Position numbers and translations under genes: made by a program. Below, one piece after another: positions 1 to 9,050 of a DNA stretch of 38,329 bases (within the stretch, counting starts at the first letter, position 1; each line of letters opens with the position of its first letter). The notes below the pieces were generated by a model. The model saw only the letters and a program-made list of their open reading frames with translations, was not told the origin of the DNA and ran no database searches. Origin of the DNA: a virus. The DNA lies in the IMG/VR virus record IMGVR_UViG_3300030419_002248, positions 1 through 38,329 of that record, one strand, 5' to 3'.

Positions 1-2
1 TG

Positions 3-3000
3 CTTAGAGATAGCATGTATAAAAGAATAGCTTTACTAAAGATGCAAAAGCTTGACCCTAGTATTACATTAGAAGATATGCAATCTAGTCCTGAAGGGTT
101 AGAGAACTTAGGTATGCATCTACAATGGGCAGCTATAGGAGGTCCAGTAGAAGCTATGGGGGAAAATGTTTTAATTGATAATATTAAATCTCAATTTCTT
201 GATCCAATAATGAGTCCTCATTCTGAGCTTCCAACAGGAGAAACTTATGGAGGAAAGTCTGTAATTAAGCAGTCTTTTCATTTTAGAGATTTAGATCCTA
301 CTATAAGAAAAGGTGAGAAAGAAGATACTACTATATCACCAGGAGAAATTATTTTACCTTACAATGCAAGAGAAGGTTCAATATCTTTTAAGAATGAGAA
401 TATAAAGCTTAAAGCTATAGACAAAGATGGTAAAGCTGAAGATTTAAAGGATGTTTATAAAACTCAAATGCAATTAATGTACGAAAAGCTTGGTGATAAA
501 TTTGACTCAAAAGAATTTGATAGTCATTGGATGCAAATTAGTGATAATGGTGCTTTAGGTGAGTTACATGACCAAATAAAAACTTTAAATGATGAGCTAG
601 GAACTGATTTTTCTATAGGAATTATGGTTACTAGATATCCTAGGACTACTCCAAACGATTTAACAATTCTTAGATTAAAGGATTTTTTATCAGAAGATCA
701 TGGTAATACTGCTATAGTAAATGATTTTGATGTATTAAATATATTTGAAGGTGACTATGATTTTGATGAAGTAGATTTCTTTTGGGGGATGAATGAAGGC
801 ACATGGAGTCATATAGATAGAGTTAAAAAACATTGGGTAAATACTGTTAACCCTGATCATTATAAACCATCTGTACCTGATATGCAATTAATGACATTAG
901 GTCAAAATAATGATGATTGGGATCAATTTGATGCTAATAATAGAATGTTAAGTGCAGGTATAGGTATAGTACAAAAAACAATTAGACTAGTTAATCATGT
1001 CGCAGAGCTTGGTGTAAAAAATGAAGAAAGTGGTATGAATGATTTATTAAGGTACAAGAAAGATGGTGATGAATTTACAGTAAGTGTTGATTATGATAAT
1101 TCAAGCTTTTTTGAAAGAACAGCTTTAGAGTCTCAATTAATAATAGACTATTGGAAAGGAGTATCAAAAGATATTATTAATAAAGCACCTGGATGGAGAA
1201 ATGAATATCTATTCCCTACTAAAGATAAATCTATAGGCAAAGAAGATGTAGAGTCTTTACAGCAGAGGCAAGGTATCCATCTTTCAAAAGGACCTGAAAA
1301 TAATAGAATAAGATTATTTAGAAAATATAATAAGACTACAGGCGAGGAAGTAGACTTGACCTCTGAAGATAAAACTGTCATAAAGAGGCTTATGTCAGAG
1401 CATTCAAAGCTTTTAACATTAAGCACTGAAGTATATGATAAGACTGGACAAAAAAGAACTCCAAACTATAATGATGTTATTGATATAAGTTCTAATTACT
1501 TTGGTGGACATTTAAGTGATATAACTAAAAGTGCTTATCTAGCAGTTAGAAGAAAGCATGGTGACAATGAACAAGTACAAGCTATGTTTAAAACAGGGCA
1601 AAGAGAAAGATATTGGACATCTAGGAATAGAAAAAAATATCAAGATAAGAATGATACTGAGAAGCTTAATCAATTAGATGCAGAAGTTTATAATGAGCGT
1701 AACTTAAAGTCTTTGTCAGGTAAACATACTTATATGTGGTTTACTAGAGATAGAGGCCCATTTTTAGAAGGAGTTAAGACTAATGCAGAGCAAACTCAAC
1801 TTTCAAATGGGACACAAGGCTCAGTTGTAGAAAGAATTTATAGAGAAATATACCATAGAAATCCTTTAGCAAATGATAGTCAAGATGGCAAAACTGATGT
1901 TGTACTACAAGGAGAGCTTTATCAAGAGTTAGAGGCTGCTTCTTATGAGATATTAAGTCCTTTAGAAGACTTTGGTAAAAATCCTATAGATAGAATGAAG
2001 TCTATTTTACCTAAACTAGTTAAAAATGTCAATGATGATATTAAAGTTATTAAATATTATAAGTCTATTATAGCTAAGTTAATTAGGGATAAAAGTTTAC
2101 CTCAAAAAGTAAAAGATAAAAGAGTTAATGCATTAAGTCAAATTATAGAAGAAAAACAAAATCTATTAAAACCATTACTATCTAAAAAATTTCTAGATAC
2201 TGGTCAATCTAAGTATTTAGAGTCTTTAAAAATGGTTGATATTACAAGAGATAAGGATGTTGAAGAAGGCACTATACAATGGTATACTTTGCATAATTTA
2301 GCTGATATGTATAAGCCTGAAGGAAATTTATCTAATTATTTTAATAAGATTAGCGAAATGAGAAAGTTAGCATTTAAATATTATAATGAATATAATAGTA
2401 TGGGCTCAACTGCTCCTTATAAAAATCTAACTTTAATAACATCTGAGCAAAGTAAATTAAGGCAAAATCCTGATGGAGATATGATGAGTATTGAGACAAA
2501 ACTTGCTCAAGAGTTAGATAAGGGGTTTAGAGAGCATGGGATGGCATTCTTATTCGACTATGCTATGCCTACAAAAGATGATGCTACTATAGGAATTTAT
2601 CAAGGTATTCCTATGCCTGTAAGCACTAAAGCCTCTGGAAGGTTTAAACGTATTCTAAGATTTTTATTTGATAAACATAATAATGCTACTAATAAGCAAG
2701 AAAAACTTGAGTATAAAGAGATATTAGAGACATTGGCTAGTAGGTATTCAGCTTATAGAAACTTTTTTGATAGAAATTTTGATCAAATACCTTTAGCAGA
2801 TCAAGATGTAATGGGCGTAATAAATAATGTTCCTGGTTTTAGTAAAAAGTTAACTGATACTTGGGATAGATACGATACTATTAATATAGAGAAAGGTACA
2901 TTCAGTAAAGATGCATTTGGTATGGGTAATGAGTATGACACTCATGTTGGATTTTTTAGAAATCTTGTAGAAGCTCAATTTGGTAAGAATAAACTTTCAG

Positions 3001-3374
3001 AATTTAAAAATTTAGAAGATTCATTATCCTATACTAATCAATTAGTTATGCAAAATAATTACATGAATCCTATGTCTTATTTTTTAATGACAGATAATAT
3101 TAGGACTAGATTAAGTGATATGGGGCTAGACAAGTCATATACAGAAGGATTAGAAACTGGAGAGAATGTAAAACCTCATACATTAAGTCCTGAGTTACAA
3201 ATGCTTTCAGGTACACAAAATGGAGCATCTATAAAGCCTATGGCATTGTTAAGTGAATATAGAATAAATATGCTTAAAAAGCTTATTAAGCAAGGTAGAG
3301 ATATGAAAATAAATCAGAAAAGATCTTTAGATTGGGAAGCTGAAAAATTAAAAGATTTAAAAGTAGGATGCTAA
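3..3374 (+). CDS. Giant virion protein with DxDxD RNA-polymerase-like motif (5'-partial)
   Basis: The frame is open to the left edge, so the first methionine at 15 is probably internal and this is the C-terminal 1,120 or so residues of a larger protein. Counting from that methionine, residues about 205-255 read like the second double-psi beta-barrel of multi-subunit-type RNA polymerases: a VTRYPRTTP segment (R207, P209), then GNTAIVN, then GDYDFDEVDFFW with aspartates D247, D249 and D251. Cellular beta-prime subunits have R-A-P-T followed by NADFDGD in the same order and similar spacing. crAss-like phages carry giant virion RNA polymerases with a comparable DxDxD motif (established). The remaining ~850 residues are charged and helical with no family I recognise. 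It is followed after 12 bases by the 932-residue protein, with which it probably forms an injected complex. A non-enzymatic structural protein is the main alternative. Confidence 0.65.
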   Translation, partial: LRDSMYKRIALLKMQKLDPSITLEDMQSSPEGLENLGMHLQWAAIGGPVEAMGENVLIDNIKSQFLDPIMSPHSELPTGETYGGKSVIKQSFHFRDLDPTIRKGEKEDTTISPGEIILPYNAREGSISFKNENIKLKAIDKDGKAEDLKDVYKTQMQLMYEKLGDKFDSKEFDSHWMQISDNGALGELHDQIKTLNDELGTDFSIGIMVTRYPRTTPNDLTILRLKDFLSEDHGNTAIVNDFDVLNIFEGDYDFDEVDFFWGMNEGTWSHIDRVKKHWVNTVNPDHYKPSVPDMQLMTLGQNNDDWDQFDANNRMLSAGIGIVQKTIRLVNHVAELGVKNEESGMNDLLRYKKDGDEFTVSVDYDNSSFFERTALESQLIIDYWKGVSKDIINKAPGWRNEYLFPTKDKSIGKEDVESLQQRQGIHLSKGPENNRIRLFRKYNKTTGEEVDLTSEDKTVIKRLMSEHSKLLTLSTEVYDKTGQKRTPNYNDVIDISSNYFGGHLSDITKSAYLAVRRKHGDNEQVQAMFKTGQRERYWTSRNRKKYQDKNDTEKLNQLDAEVYNERNLKSLSGKHTYMWFTRDRGPFLEGVKTNAEQTQLSNGTQGSVVERIYREIYHRNPLANDSQDGKTDVVLQGELYQELEAASYEILSPLEDFGKNPIDRMKSILPKLVKNVNDDIKVIKYYKSIIAKLIRDKSLPQKVKDKRVNALSQIIEEKQNLLKPLLSKKFLDTGQSKYLESLKMVDITRDKDVEEGTIQWYTLHNLADMYKPEGNLSNYFNKISEMRKLAFKYYNEYNSMGSTAPYKNLTLITSEQSKLRQNPDGDMMSIETKLAQELDKGFREHGMAFLFDYAMPTKDDATIGIYQGIPMPVSTKASGRFKRILRFLFDKHNNATNKQEKLEYKEILETLASRYSAYRNFFDRNFDQIPLADQDVMGVINNVPGFSKKLTDTWDRYDTINIEKGTFSKDAFGMGNEYDTHVGFFRNLVEAQFGKNKLSEFKNLEDSLSYTNQLVMQNNYMNPMSYFLMTDNIRTRLSDMGLDKSYTEGLETGENVKPHTLSPELQMLSGTQNGASIKPMALLSEYRINMLKKLIKQGRDMKINQKRSLDWEAEKLKDLKVGC

Positions 3375-3386
3375 AAAGGAGCTCAT

Positions 3387-6185
3387 ATGAATAAACCTGG
3401 TAAAGCTTGCGATATTGATGGACTTAAAAAAGAAATGTGGGATATAGGTTCTAAATTTTTATCAGATGATAATATTAAAAATAGATTTGGATTAGAAGCT
3501 GATAATGTAGTCAAAACTATATATGAAGATGTATTTGATATTAACTTTGAAAATAGGAATGCTATTACCTATACTAAAGGTACACTTAAAACATTTCAAA
3601 GAAGGTTAAATAGAGTTAAAAAAGCTGTAGAAAAAGATAAGCTTACAGGTTTTTATTTACCAGAAAAATTTGGTTCATTATTTTATACTCCTGATGCTAT
3701 AGCAAAAAGTAATCCTCAATTAATGGATCTTTATAATAATCTTCATAATGTTAATTTAAATTATCAAGGTAGAGTTAGTAGACATAACAGGTCATTTAAA
3801 AACATAATAGATTTTATGAAGAAACAAATGGTTATTGATGGCTATGTTAAGGAAGGGATGTTTCAAGATAGAAGAGCTAAATATGCTTTAAATAAAGCTA
3901 TTAAAAAGGCAACTAAATTAGAGAATGAAATAGAAAAGCTATCAATAGATGTATATAATAATGTTCCAGGCTCTAAAGAAAATTTGGCTTCCTTGCTAAG
4001 ACAAGAAGATATTTTCTATAGAAAAGGTGAAGGAAAAGTTTTTAATGACATGCTATATACTATAGAAAAAGTTTTACCTCAATTAGATTATGAGGCTATG
4101 CAAAGATGGATTAAGAAGTCTCAAAACTTAAAGAAAAGATATTCACGTGCAGAATATTTAAAAATGAGAAAACGTGAACTTGAGCCTATCTTAGAAGATA
4201 AAATAAAATCAGAGCCTATGAAGAATGCTGTTTTGGAGTACATTGATTTATCAAATGAAATGTATGCTGTATTAAAGAATGGTGTTGATGCATATGCTAG
4301 TTCTTTGAGAGAGTCTATGAAGAATAAATATAGCACTGAAGCTTTAGATGGGATAATAGATAAAATAAAAAAGAAAATTACTCCTGATAAAATAAGAGGG
4401 TACTATCCTCATTATAGAAGAGTATTGAATGTAGACTTTTTAGATAATTTAATGCCTTATATGCAAAAAGTATCTGATAGTGTTAGTGAAAGTTATTCTA
4501 AGGATGCTTCTGCAGTAGATAAAGCTATTGATGATTTAGATGGTTATGTTACATCTAGAGTAAAGTCTAGAGAAATTATTGATTTAGGTGAAGGAGTATC
4601 TGCACAAAAAGAATATTCTAGGAACTTTTTTGTTACTATGAAAAGATATGTTGACGAGATAGACAGATTTAATATGATTGCTAATGCAGATAAATATACT
4701 AGACAATCTTTGAATGCTGCTAAAGAAATGTATAAAAGCGGTAAAGATTTAGATGGATATGCTAGGTCTACTGTTGAAATGATGAAAGATATGAATGCTA
4801 GGATGAAGGGAGGTTATGGCTTTAATAATGAAAGTGTTGAAGCTGCTATGAAAAGTTTATTAGCATTAGAGTTCACATCAAAATTAGGACTTAATCCAAG
4901 ATCAGCTTTTAAAAATGCAACTCAAGGATTATTAAATTTTATAGAATTTGGTCCTTCTATTATGAAAAAGTCTAGAGAATTTTATAAAAATAATTTAGAT
5001 GTTGCTCGTAAAGTAGATGATATGATGAACGAAGCAGGTATATTGTTCTCTGTAACTCAAGCTCCAGAATTAATGGAAGGAGGTTCTTTAGGAAAAGGAT
5101 TCTCTAAAAAAATTAAGATCACAGATGGAGAAACTATAGAGTTTAAGAAGCCTAGTATGTTGTCTCCTCTATATGGAAAGATATCAAGCATAGCAGGTAA
5201 AAGTGGAATATTTATGGCTAAGATAGAAAATTTTAATAGAAAGACTACATTTAAAACAGGTTTTTATAAAATGTATGATATACTTTCTAATTCTACAGAA
5301 TTTAAAAATAAACTAAGAGATGAAGGAAAAAGCAATGCTGAGATTAATGCTGAGATATTAAAGAGATCGAGGAACTATGCTATAAGAAAAACATCATTAC
5401 TTCATTTTGATTATTCTGAGATAGCTAAGTCTTCATGGACACTAAATCCAGCAGGAAGACTATTAGGACAGTTTCAACATTATGGAATAAAATTTCTTGA
5501 TTATAATATGAAATTAGCAAGACAGGGTAAAGATGATATATTAGCAGGAGAGTTATTAGGTGATAGAGCTAAAAAAGCTTATTCTATGGGATTAATTTAT
5601 TTCTTAGCACCAACAATAGCGACAGCTGCTACAGGTTTAGATTTTTCTAATATTATAGAACATGATACTAAAGAAAAGATAGATAAGTTATGGGCATTAT
5701 TTACAGGGGATGAAGAAGACATTAAAAAAGCTTACTATGGTAAAGGAATATTAACAGGACTTCCATTTATAGGAGCTCCTTTAGTCTCTGATGCTATAGC
5801 TTTAGGTAATATATGGGAATTTTACAACTTAGATAATAGTACTCTTGAAATGCTTATTAGTGGCTATGAAGATTATAGTTTAGCATCAAAAGATAAAAAG
5901 GCTTATGAAACATTAAGATTATTAAATGTAGCTGCAAGTAGAATGGCATATAAAACCTTACCAATGATTACTAGTGGCAATGCAATACCAGCGTTAGGTT
6001 ATGAATTTGGTTTCTATAAAACTAAAGAAGCAAAGAAAATAAAAGATGATACAAAAGCTTTGCTGCCTGATGATGTCGCAAGAGCATTATCCTTGTTACA
6101 AGCTCATCAAAAAAGAGCAACTTCAAAAAAAGATTTTACCTTAGAAAGAAATCCTAAAGGAAAGGGTACTTTTGGAACTCTCTAG
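3387..6185 (+). CDS. Large internal/ejection-type virion protein with hydrophobic C-terminal segments
   Basis: This 932-residue protein starts at an ATG with a good ribosome site (AAAAGGAGCTCAT). It is lysine-rich and mostly helical. Two hydrophobic, glycine/alanine-rich stretches lie near the C-terminus (about residues 732-752, SMGLIYFLAPTIATAATG, and about 787-810, GILTGLPFIGAPLVSDA), so it could insert in the host membrane. It directly follows the polymerase-like giant gene and ends the plus-strand transcription unit at a strong terminator. Size, position and membrane segments fit an internal virion protein ejected with the DNA. No catalytic motif is visible. The functional assignment is inference; the gene itself is certain. 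Confidence 0.6.
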   Translation: MNKPGKACDIDGLKKEMWDIGSKFLSDDNIKNRFGLEADNVVKTIYEDVFDINFENRNAITYTKGTLKTFQRRLNRVKKAVEKDKLTGFYLPEKFGSLFYTPDAIAKSNPQLMDLYNNLHNVNLNYQGRVSRHNRSFKNIIDFMKKQMVIDGYVKEGMFQDRRAKYALNKAIKKATKLENEIEKLSIDVYNNVPGSKENLASLLRQEDIFYRKGEGKVFNDMLYTIEKVLPQLDYEAMQRWIKKSQNLKKRYSRAEYLKMRKRELEPILEDKIKSEPMKNAVLEYIDLSNEMYAVLKNGVDAYASSLRESMKNKYSTEALDGIIDKIKKKITPDKIRGYYPHYRRVLNVDFLDNLMPYMQKVSDSVSESYSKDASAVDKAIDDLDGYVTSRVKSREIIDLGEGVSAQKEYSRNFFVTMKRYVDEIDRFNMIANADKYTRQSLNAAKEMYKSGKDLDGYARSTVEMMKDMNARMKGGYGFNNESVEAAMKSLLALEFTSKLGLNPRSAFKNATQGLLNFIEFGPSIMKKSREFYKNNLDVARKVDDMMNEAGILFSVTQAPELMEGGSLGKGFSKKIKITDGETIEFKKPSMLSPLYGKISSIAGKSGIFMAKIENFNRKTTFKTGFYKMYDILSNSTEFKNKLRDEGKSNAEINAEILKRSRNYAIRKTSLLHFDYSEIAKSSWTLNPAGRLLGQFQHYGIKFLDYNMKLARQGKDDILAGELLGDRAKKAYSMGLIYFLAPTIATAATGLDFSNIIEHDTKEKIDKLWALFTGDEEDIKKAYYGKGILTGLPFIGAPLVSDAIALGNIWEFYNLDNSTLEMLISGYEDYSLASKDKKAYETLRLLNVAASRMAYKTLPMITSGNAIPALGYEFGFYKTKEAKKIKDDTKALLPDDVARALSLLQAHQKRATSKKDFTLERNPKGKGTFGTL

Positions 6186-6188
6186 GGG

Positions 6189-6218
6189 AAGGGGAAGCAG
6201 TTAAGCTCCCCCTTTTTT
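6189..6218 (+). terminator. Rho-independent terminator closing the virion-protein unit
   Basis: Four bases after the stop of the 932-residue gene, arm 6189-6198 (AAGGGGAAGC) pairs with 6205-6214 (GCTCCCCCTT) around a six-base loop, with one A-C mismatch, and runs into six T residues (6213-6218). This is a classic intrinsic terminator. It separates the plus-strand unit from the convergent minus-strand operon that ends at 6231. Confidence 0.85.
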
Positions 6219-6230
6219 GAATTTAATAAC

Positions 6231-6392
6231 TTATATTTGGAGTTTATTTATAAGTTCCCCTATTGTTTTCTTTACCATTTTAAGTACACCTATATTAATA
6301 TTTAAATCAATTTCATCGCTTTTGCTTTCCATTGACTCAAGTATTATTAATATACTTTTTATGTAGCTAATAGTTTCCTTAAAGCCTTTCAT
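6231..6392 (-). CDS. Small helical hypothetical protein, last gene of the early operon
   Basis: A 53-residue protein whose ATG overlaps the stop of the upstream nuclease gene as ATGA, the coupling used throughout this operon. The sequence (MKGFKETISYIKSILIILES...) is predicted helical with a central charged stretch and has no recognisable domain. It ends 13 bases from the terminator of the convergent unit. Confidence 0.6.
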   Translation of the reverse strand: MKGFKETISYIKSILIILESMESKSDEIDLNINIGVLKMVKKTIGELINKLQI

Positions 6393-6700
6393 TCGTCTTT
6401 CCCTAATAGCTTAAGTAGATCCAACCAATCATCATATCTCATTACTATGTATGTTTTACCTCTGTTCTCTTTAACAGCTGTGACATCACATGACTCAGGT
6501 ACTTTAATCCAATTAGCTATATGTTTTCTAGTTTTACATTGAACTTTAAATCCACCTACTAAGCAGTCTACATCTTCAGCTTCTCCAAGACTTTTACCAT
6601 TAGAACCATAGGCTCTTACTGCTTTAAATCCTGCTTTCTTAGCTAAATTGACTACTAGTCTTTCAAATCTATTACCTTTGGCTTTGCTTGTTGATGGCAT
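6389..6700 (-). CDS. Hjc-like Holliday junction resolvase / PD-(D/E)xK nuclease
   Basis: A 103-residue protein. The N-terminus KAKGNRFERLVVNLAKKAGF, with E13, followed by D43/D45 in AEDVDCLV and Q54-x-K56 in VQCKTRK, is the pattern of archaeal-type Hjc resolvases and related small restriction-fold nucleases: Glu, a Ser-containing loop, Asp, and (Glu/Gln)-x-Lys. Such enzymes cut four-way junctions before packaging. The length fits a minimal catalytic core. The start is set by AGGAGGTTAA just upstream, inside the 3' end of the preceding gene (29-base overlap). Another endonuclease specificity is possible, because the fold is widely reused. Confidence 0.75.
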   Translation of the reverse strand: MPSTSKAKGNRFERLVVNLAKKAGFKAVRAYGSNGKSLGEAEDVDCLVGGFKVQCKTRKHIANWIKVPESCDVTAVKENRGKTYIVMRYDDWLDLLKLLGKDE

Positions 6701-6908
6701 TTAACCTCCTTGCTTCTAGCTCAAGCACTTCATCTCTAATAGCATGTATTTCATTATCTAATAGTGATTGCTTATCTTCACACTTCTCTAATCTATCCAT
6801 TAAAGATATTTTAGAATGATAGACTTTCTCTTTCTTCATTACTACTTTATTATTAGGATTATAATATTCATCCCAATCAACAAAGTCTCTGATTCTTTCT
6901 TTACTCAT
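6672..6908 (-). CDS. Coiled-coil hypothetical protein
   Basis: A 78-residue protein, start supported by GGAGAAGAAC before the ATG. Residues about 33-75 form a heptad-like, highly charged helix (MDRLEKCEDKQSLLDNEI...), so it is probably a coiled-coil oligomer. It sits between the methyltransferase and the resolvase and overlaps the latter by 29 bases. No function can be assigned. Confidence 0.6.
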   Translation of the reverse strand: MSKERIRDFVDWDEYYNPNNKVVMKKEKVYHSKISLMDRLEKCEDKQSLLDNEIHAIRDEVLELEARRLNAINKQSQR

Positions 6909-6917
6909 GTTCTTCTC

Positions 6918-7844
6918 CTATTCTATTGCAAACATATCTTGTTGTACAAATCTCTGTTTAGCTATGTTTACATACTCTGGATTCAATTCTATTCCTATCC
7001 ATTTTCTTTGCAATCTTTGTGCTACCCATCCAGTAGTACCACTTCCAAAGAATGGATCTAGTACAGTATCTCCAATCTTACTTCCTGCTTTAATACATAA
7101 TTCAGGAATCTTTTCAGGGAATACTGCAAAGTGTGCTACATTTGAAGGCTTAGTATTAATATTCCATACTGATCGTTTATTCTTTAAACCATCTTCTGAA
7201 AAGCCAACTCCATCTATAGCATACTGATTGTCCTCGCTTGCTGATTTACCAGACTTATGCGGCACTCTGCCTTTCAAAGCTCTCTTATCTGTTTCAAAGT
7301 AGATACTTTTTTCAGCTATTGCTTTATAATCATAGTAATATCTAGGACTTTTAGTTAGTAGAAAGATGTATTCATGTGATTTTGTACACCTATCTTTTAC
7401 GCTTTCGGGCATAGGATTGCCTTTAGCCCATATGATGTCTTGCCTTAAGTACCATCCGTCCTTCTGGAGGGCAAATGCGAGCTTCCAGGGGATTCCTACT
7501 AAATCCTTCACTTTTAGCCCTTTAGGCGTAGGAGCTCTTCCAAAAGCTAGTCCTTTAGTACCTATTGCTTGTTCATCAGGCTTTCCAAATTGACCGCTAC
7601 TAGCATAACTATCACCAATATTAAGCCAAAGTGTACCATCATCTTTCATTGCATCTCTTACACCTCTAAATACCTTAACCATATTGTCAGTATATTCTTC
7701 AGGTGTACTTTCTAATCCTAACTGGTCTTCTTCTCCGTAGTTACGCAGCCCCCAGTAAGGAGGGCTGGTAACCACACATTGGACACTTTTATTAGGGATG
7801 TCCATTACCCTTTCTAGGACATTACCTTGAAGTATATTGTCCAT
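6918..7844 (-). CDS. Beta-class DNA methyltransferase (N4-cytosine or N6-adenine)
   Basis: This 308-residue protein has the catalytic motif TSPPYWGL at residues 26-33 and the S-adenosylmethionine-binding motif DPFFGSGTT at 263-271, followed by GIELNPEY. Catalytic motif first and FxGxG last is the beta-class order. The SPPY form is most typical of N4-cytosine enzymes, although some N6-adenine enzymes use it. No restriction endonuclease of obvious type lies beside it, so it probably acts as an orphan modification enzyme protecting phage DNA. The middle of the gene (about 7380-7570) looks richer in G+C than its neighbours, a hint of recent acquisition. It overlaps the upstream zinc-ribbon gene by 23 bases. 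Confidence 0.9.
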   Translation of the reverse strand: MDNILQGNVLERVMDIPNKSVQCVVTSPPYWGLRNYGEEDQLGLESTPEEYTDNMVKVFRGVRDAMKDDGTLWLNIGDSYASSGQFGKPDEQAIGTKGLAFGRAPTPKGLKVKDLVGIPWKLAFALQKDGWYLRQDIIWAKGNPMPESVKDRCTKSHEYIFLLTKSPRYYYDYKAIAEKSIYFETDKRALKGRVPHKSGKSASEDNQYAIDGVGFSEDGLKNKRSVWNINTKPSNVAHFAVFPEKIPELCIKAGSKIGDTVLDPFFGSGTTGWVAQRLQRKWIGIELNPEYVNIAKQRFVQQDMFAIE

Positions 7845-8163
7845 TGCTCACCTTATTCTTACACATGTGTTGTTCATTATTCTCATCAAATAGTCTCCAT
7901 CCCCATTCTGTTTGCCCCCAATAAAAATCATCACCTTTACAATACCTGCATGTAGCTTTCTTGTTTTTCATGATCTTAGGATTCTTAGCGGCTTTAGGTT
8001 TCTTATTTGATAATGAACTTTTAATCTTATTTTGAGTAAAGTTTCTAGCTGCACCTCTAGGATTTATACCAAGTTTGGTTTTATTATTTGATGATAGAAA
8101 GTCATTTATTTGATCTCTAATAGATTCTAAAAATCTTTCAACATCCTTTTTGCTATCTATCAT
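7822..8163 (-). CDS. Small zinc-ribbon protein
   Basis: 113 residues from the ATG at 8163, chosen because TAGGAGAGAATAAT precedes it; a longer reading from a TTG at 8199 has no such site and overlaps the upstream gene. The N-terminal half is helical and basic. The C-terminal half carries C72-x2-C75, W82, W89, a GWRLFDE segment and H99-x-C101, which looks like one small metal-binding unit seen in phage accessory proteins. Function unknown; nucleic-acid binding is plausible. Confidence 0.6.
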   Translation of the reverse strand: MIDSKKDVERFLESIRDQINDFLSSNNKTKLGINPRGAARNFTQNKIKSSLSNKKPKAAKNPKIMKNKKATCRYCKGDDFYWGQTEWGWRLFDENNEQHMCKNKVSNGQYTSR

Positions 8164-8164
8164 A

Positions 8165-8566
8165 TTATTCTCTCCTATCTTTTTGCTTTCTTCTTCCAAA
8201 CATATGATTATTTTTCCATTCTCTTCTATGTTTTATTCTTCTCTCTCTATAACCTTCATTATGCTCATCACCAGGATCTCTAACTGAAATTATTTCTTCA
8301 CTATGATTATAGTCTTTAACAATCTCATCATATTCTTCTTGAGTCCAATCTTTATCCTTATCATACATTTCATCTTCATATTTAAATGCATTATTAAATT
8401 CATCAGCAGTTGTAGGCTCTACTAATATATATTCTTTCTCATCTAACACTCTTGCATATGCATGATCACCACATAAAGAAATCATTCCTCCTGTATCATG
8501 TATAGGAAACCATTCTTTACTTTTTTGTACTTCTTCATTAGGTTTAATTTTTATCTCAACTATCAT
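8165..8566 (-). CDS. Hypothetical protein with acidic body and basic tail
   Basis: 133 residues from the ATG at 8566, which has AAAGGAGAAGAAA in front of it. The 179-codon reading that starts upstream would run through the small zinc-ribbon gene in another frame and is not favoured. The middle is rich in Asp/Glu (for example YEDEMYDKDKDW) and the last ~25 residues are rich in Arg/Lys. No family recognised. Confidence 0.6.
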   Translation of the reverse strand: MIVEIKIKPNEEVQKSKEWFPIHDTGGMISLCGDHAYARVLDEKEYILVEPTTADEFNNAFKYEDEMYDKDKDWTQEEYDEIVKDYNHSEEIISVRDPGDEHNEGYRERRIKHRREWKNNHMFGRRKQKDRRE

Positions 8567-8711
8567 TTTCTTCTCCTTTATTTTCTGATGACTCATAATA
8601 TTTATCTTGACAATCATAGCATTCCCATACATAATGATCAAAATCCATATTATAATCAGGGACTTCTTTTTTACATATTTTACATTTGCTTTTTTTATAA
8701 TCACTCATCAT
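8556..8711 (-). CDS. 51-residue zinc-ribbon microprotein
   Basis: A short gene found by reading the minus strand. ATG at 8711 (a second in-frame ATG at 8708) is preceded by AAAAGGAGAGAAGAC. It contains CKICKK and CYDCQD, two CxxC knuckles about 24 residues apart, so a small zinc ribbon. It overlaps the upstream gene stop and the downstream gene start by about 11 bases each, in keeping with the operon. Function unknown. Confidence 0.6.
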   Translation of the reverse strand: MMSDYKKSKCKICKKEVPDYNMDFDHYVWECYDCQDKYYESSENKGEENDS

Positions 8712-9027
8712 GTCTTCTCTCCTTTTCTCTTCTTTCTTTTATACCTCTCCTTCTATCTTGCCAACTTCTTATTTTTGTTACGATATTCTCTTGTTTTTTA
8801 TTTTTTAACATTTGATTGGCTTGTGCTTGTGTATATGGAGGTCCATAGTTATCAATCTTCTTTTTTAATTGCAATAGCTTTGCTGCAGTATACACTATAC
8901 TATCTAATTGTTCTTCTAAAGACTCTTTTATCCAATCTCTACCATCATTTACATCTAACTCTTCTCCATACTTTTTCGCACCCATATCAAGTCTTTCTTT
9001 AATAAGTTTTATTAGTTCTTTATTCAT
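8701..9027 (-). CDS. MazG-like / nucleotide pyrophosphohydrolase-like small protein
   Basis: 108 residues from the ATG at 9027, chosen because GGAG lies six bases upstream; an ATG four codons earlier overlaps that site. Residues 9-50 (IKERLDMGAKKYG, DGRDWIKESLEEQLD, VYTAAKLL) follow a pattern seen in small phage proteins related to MazG-type all-alpha nucleotide pyrophosphohydrolases, with an E-E-x-x-D cluster (E38, E39, D42) able to bind magnesium. Such enzymes trim the nucleotide pool. The C-terminal 40 residues are very basic and may bind nucleic acid. The family call is tentative. Confidence 0.5.
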   Translation of the reverse strand: MNKELIKLIKERLDMGAKKYGEELDVNDGRDWIKESLEEQLDSIVYTAAKLLQLKKKIDNYGPPYTQAQANQMLKNKKQENIVTKIRSWQDRRRGIKERREKERRHDE

Positions 9028-9050
9028 CTTTTTCTCCATAATCTAGTTTT

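Noticed and set aside
6907-7227. Open frames on the plus strand opposite the methyltransferase
   Set aside because: Shadows of a clear methyltransferase on the other strand; no ribosome site and no domain.
8498-9002. Hydrophobic plus-strand frames opposite 8498-9002
   Set aside because: Phenylalanine/leucine-rich translations are the antisense of lysine/glutamate-rich genes; the minus-strand genes have ribosome sites and coupled starts.
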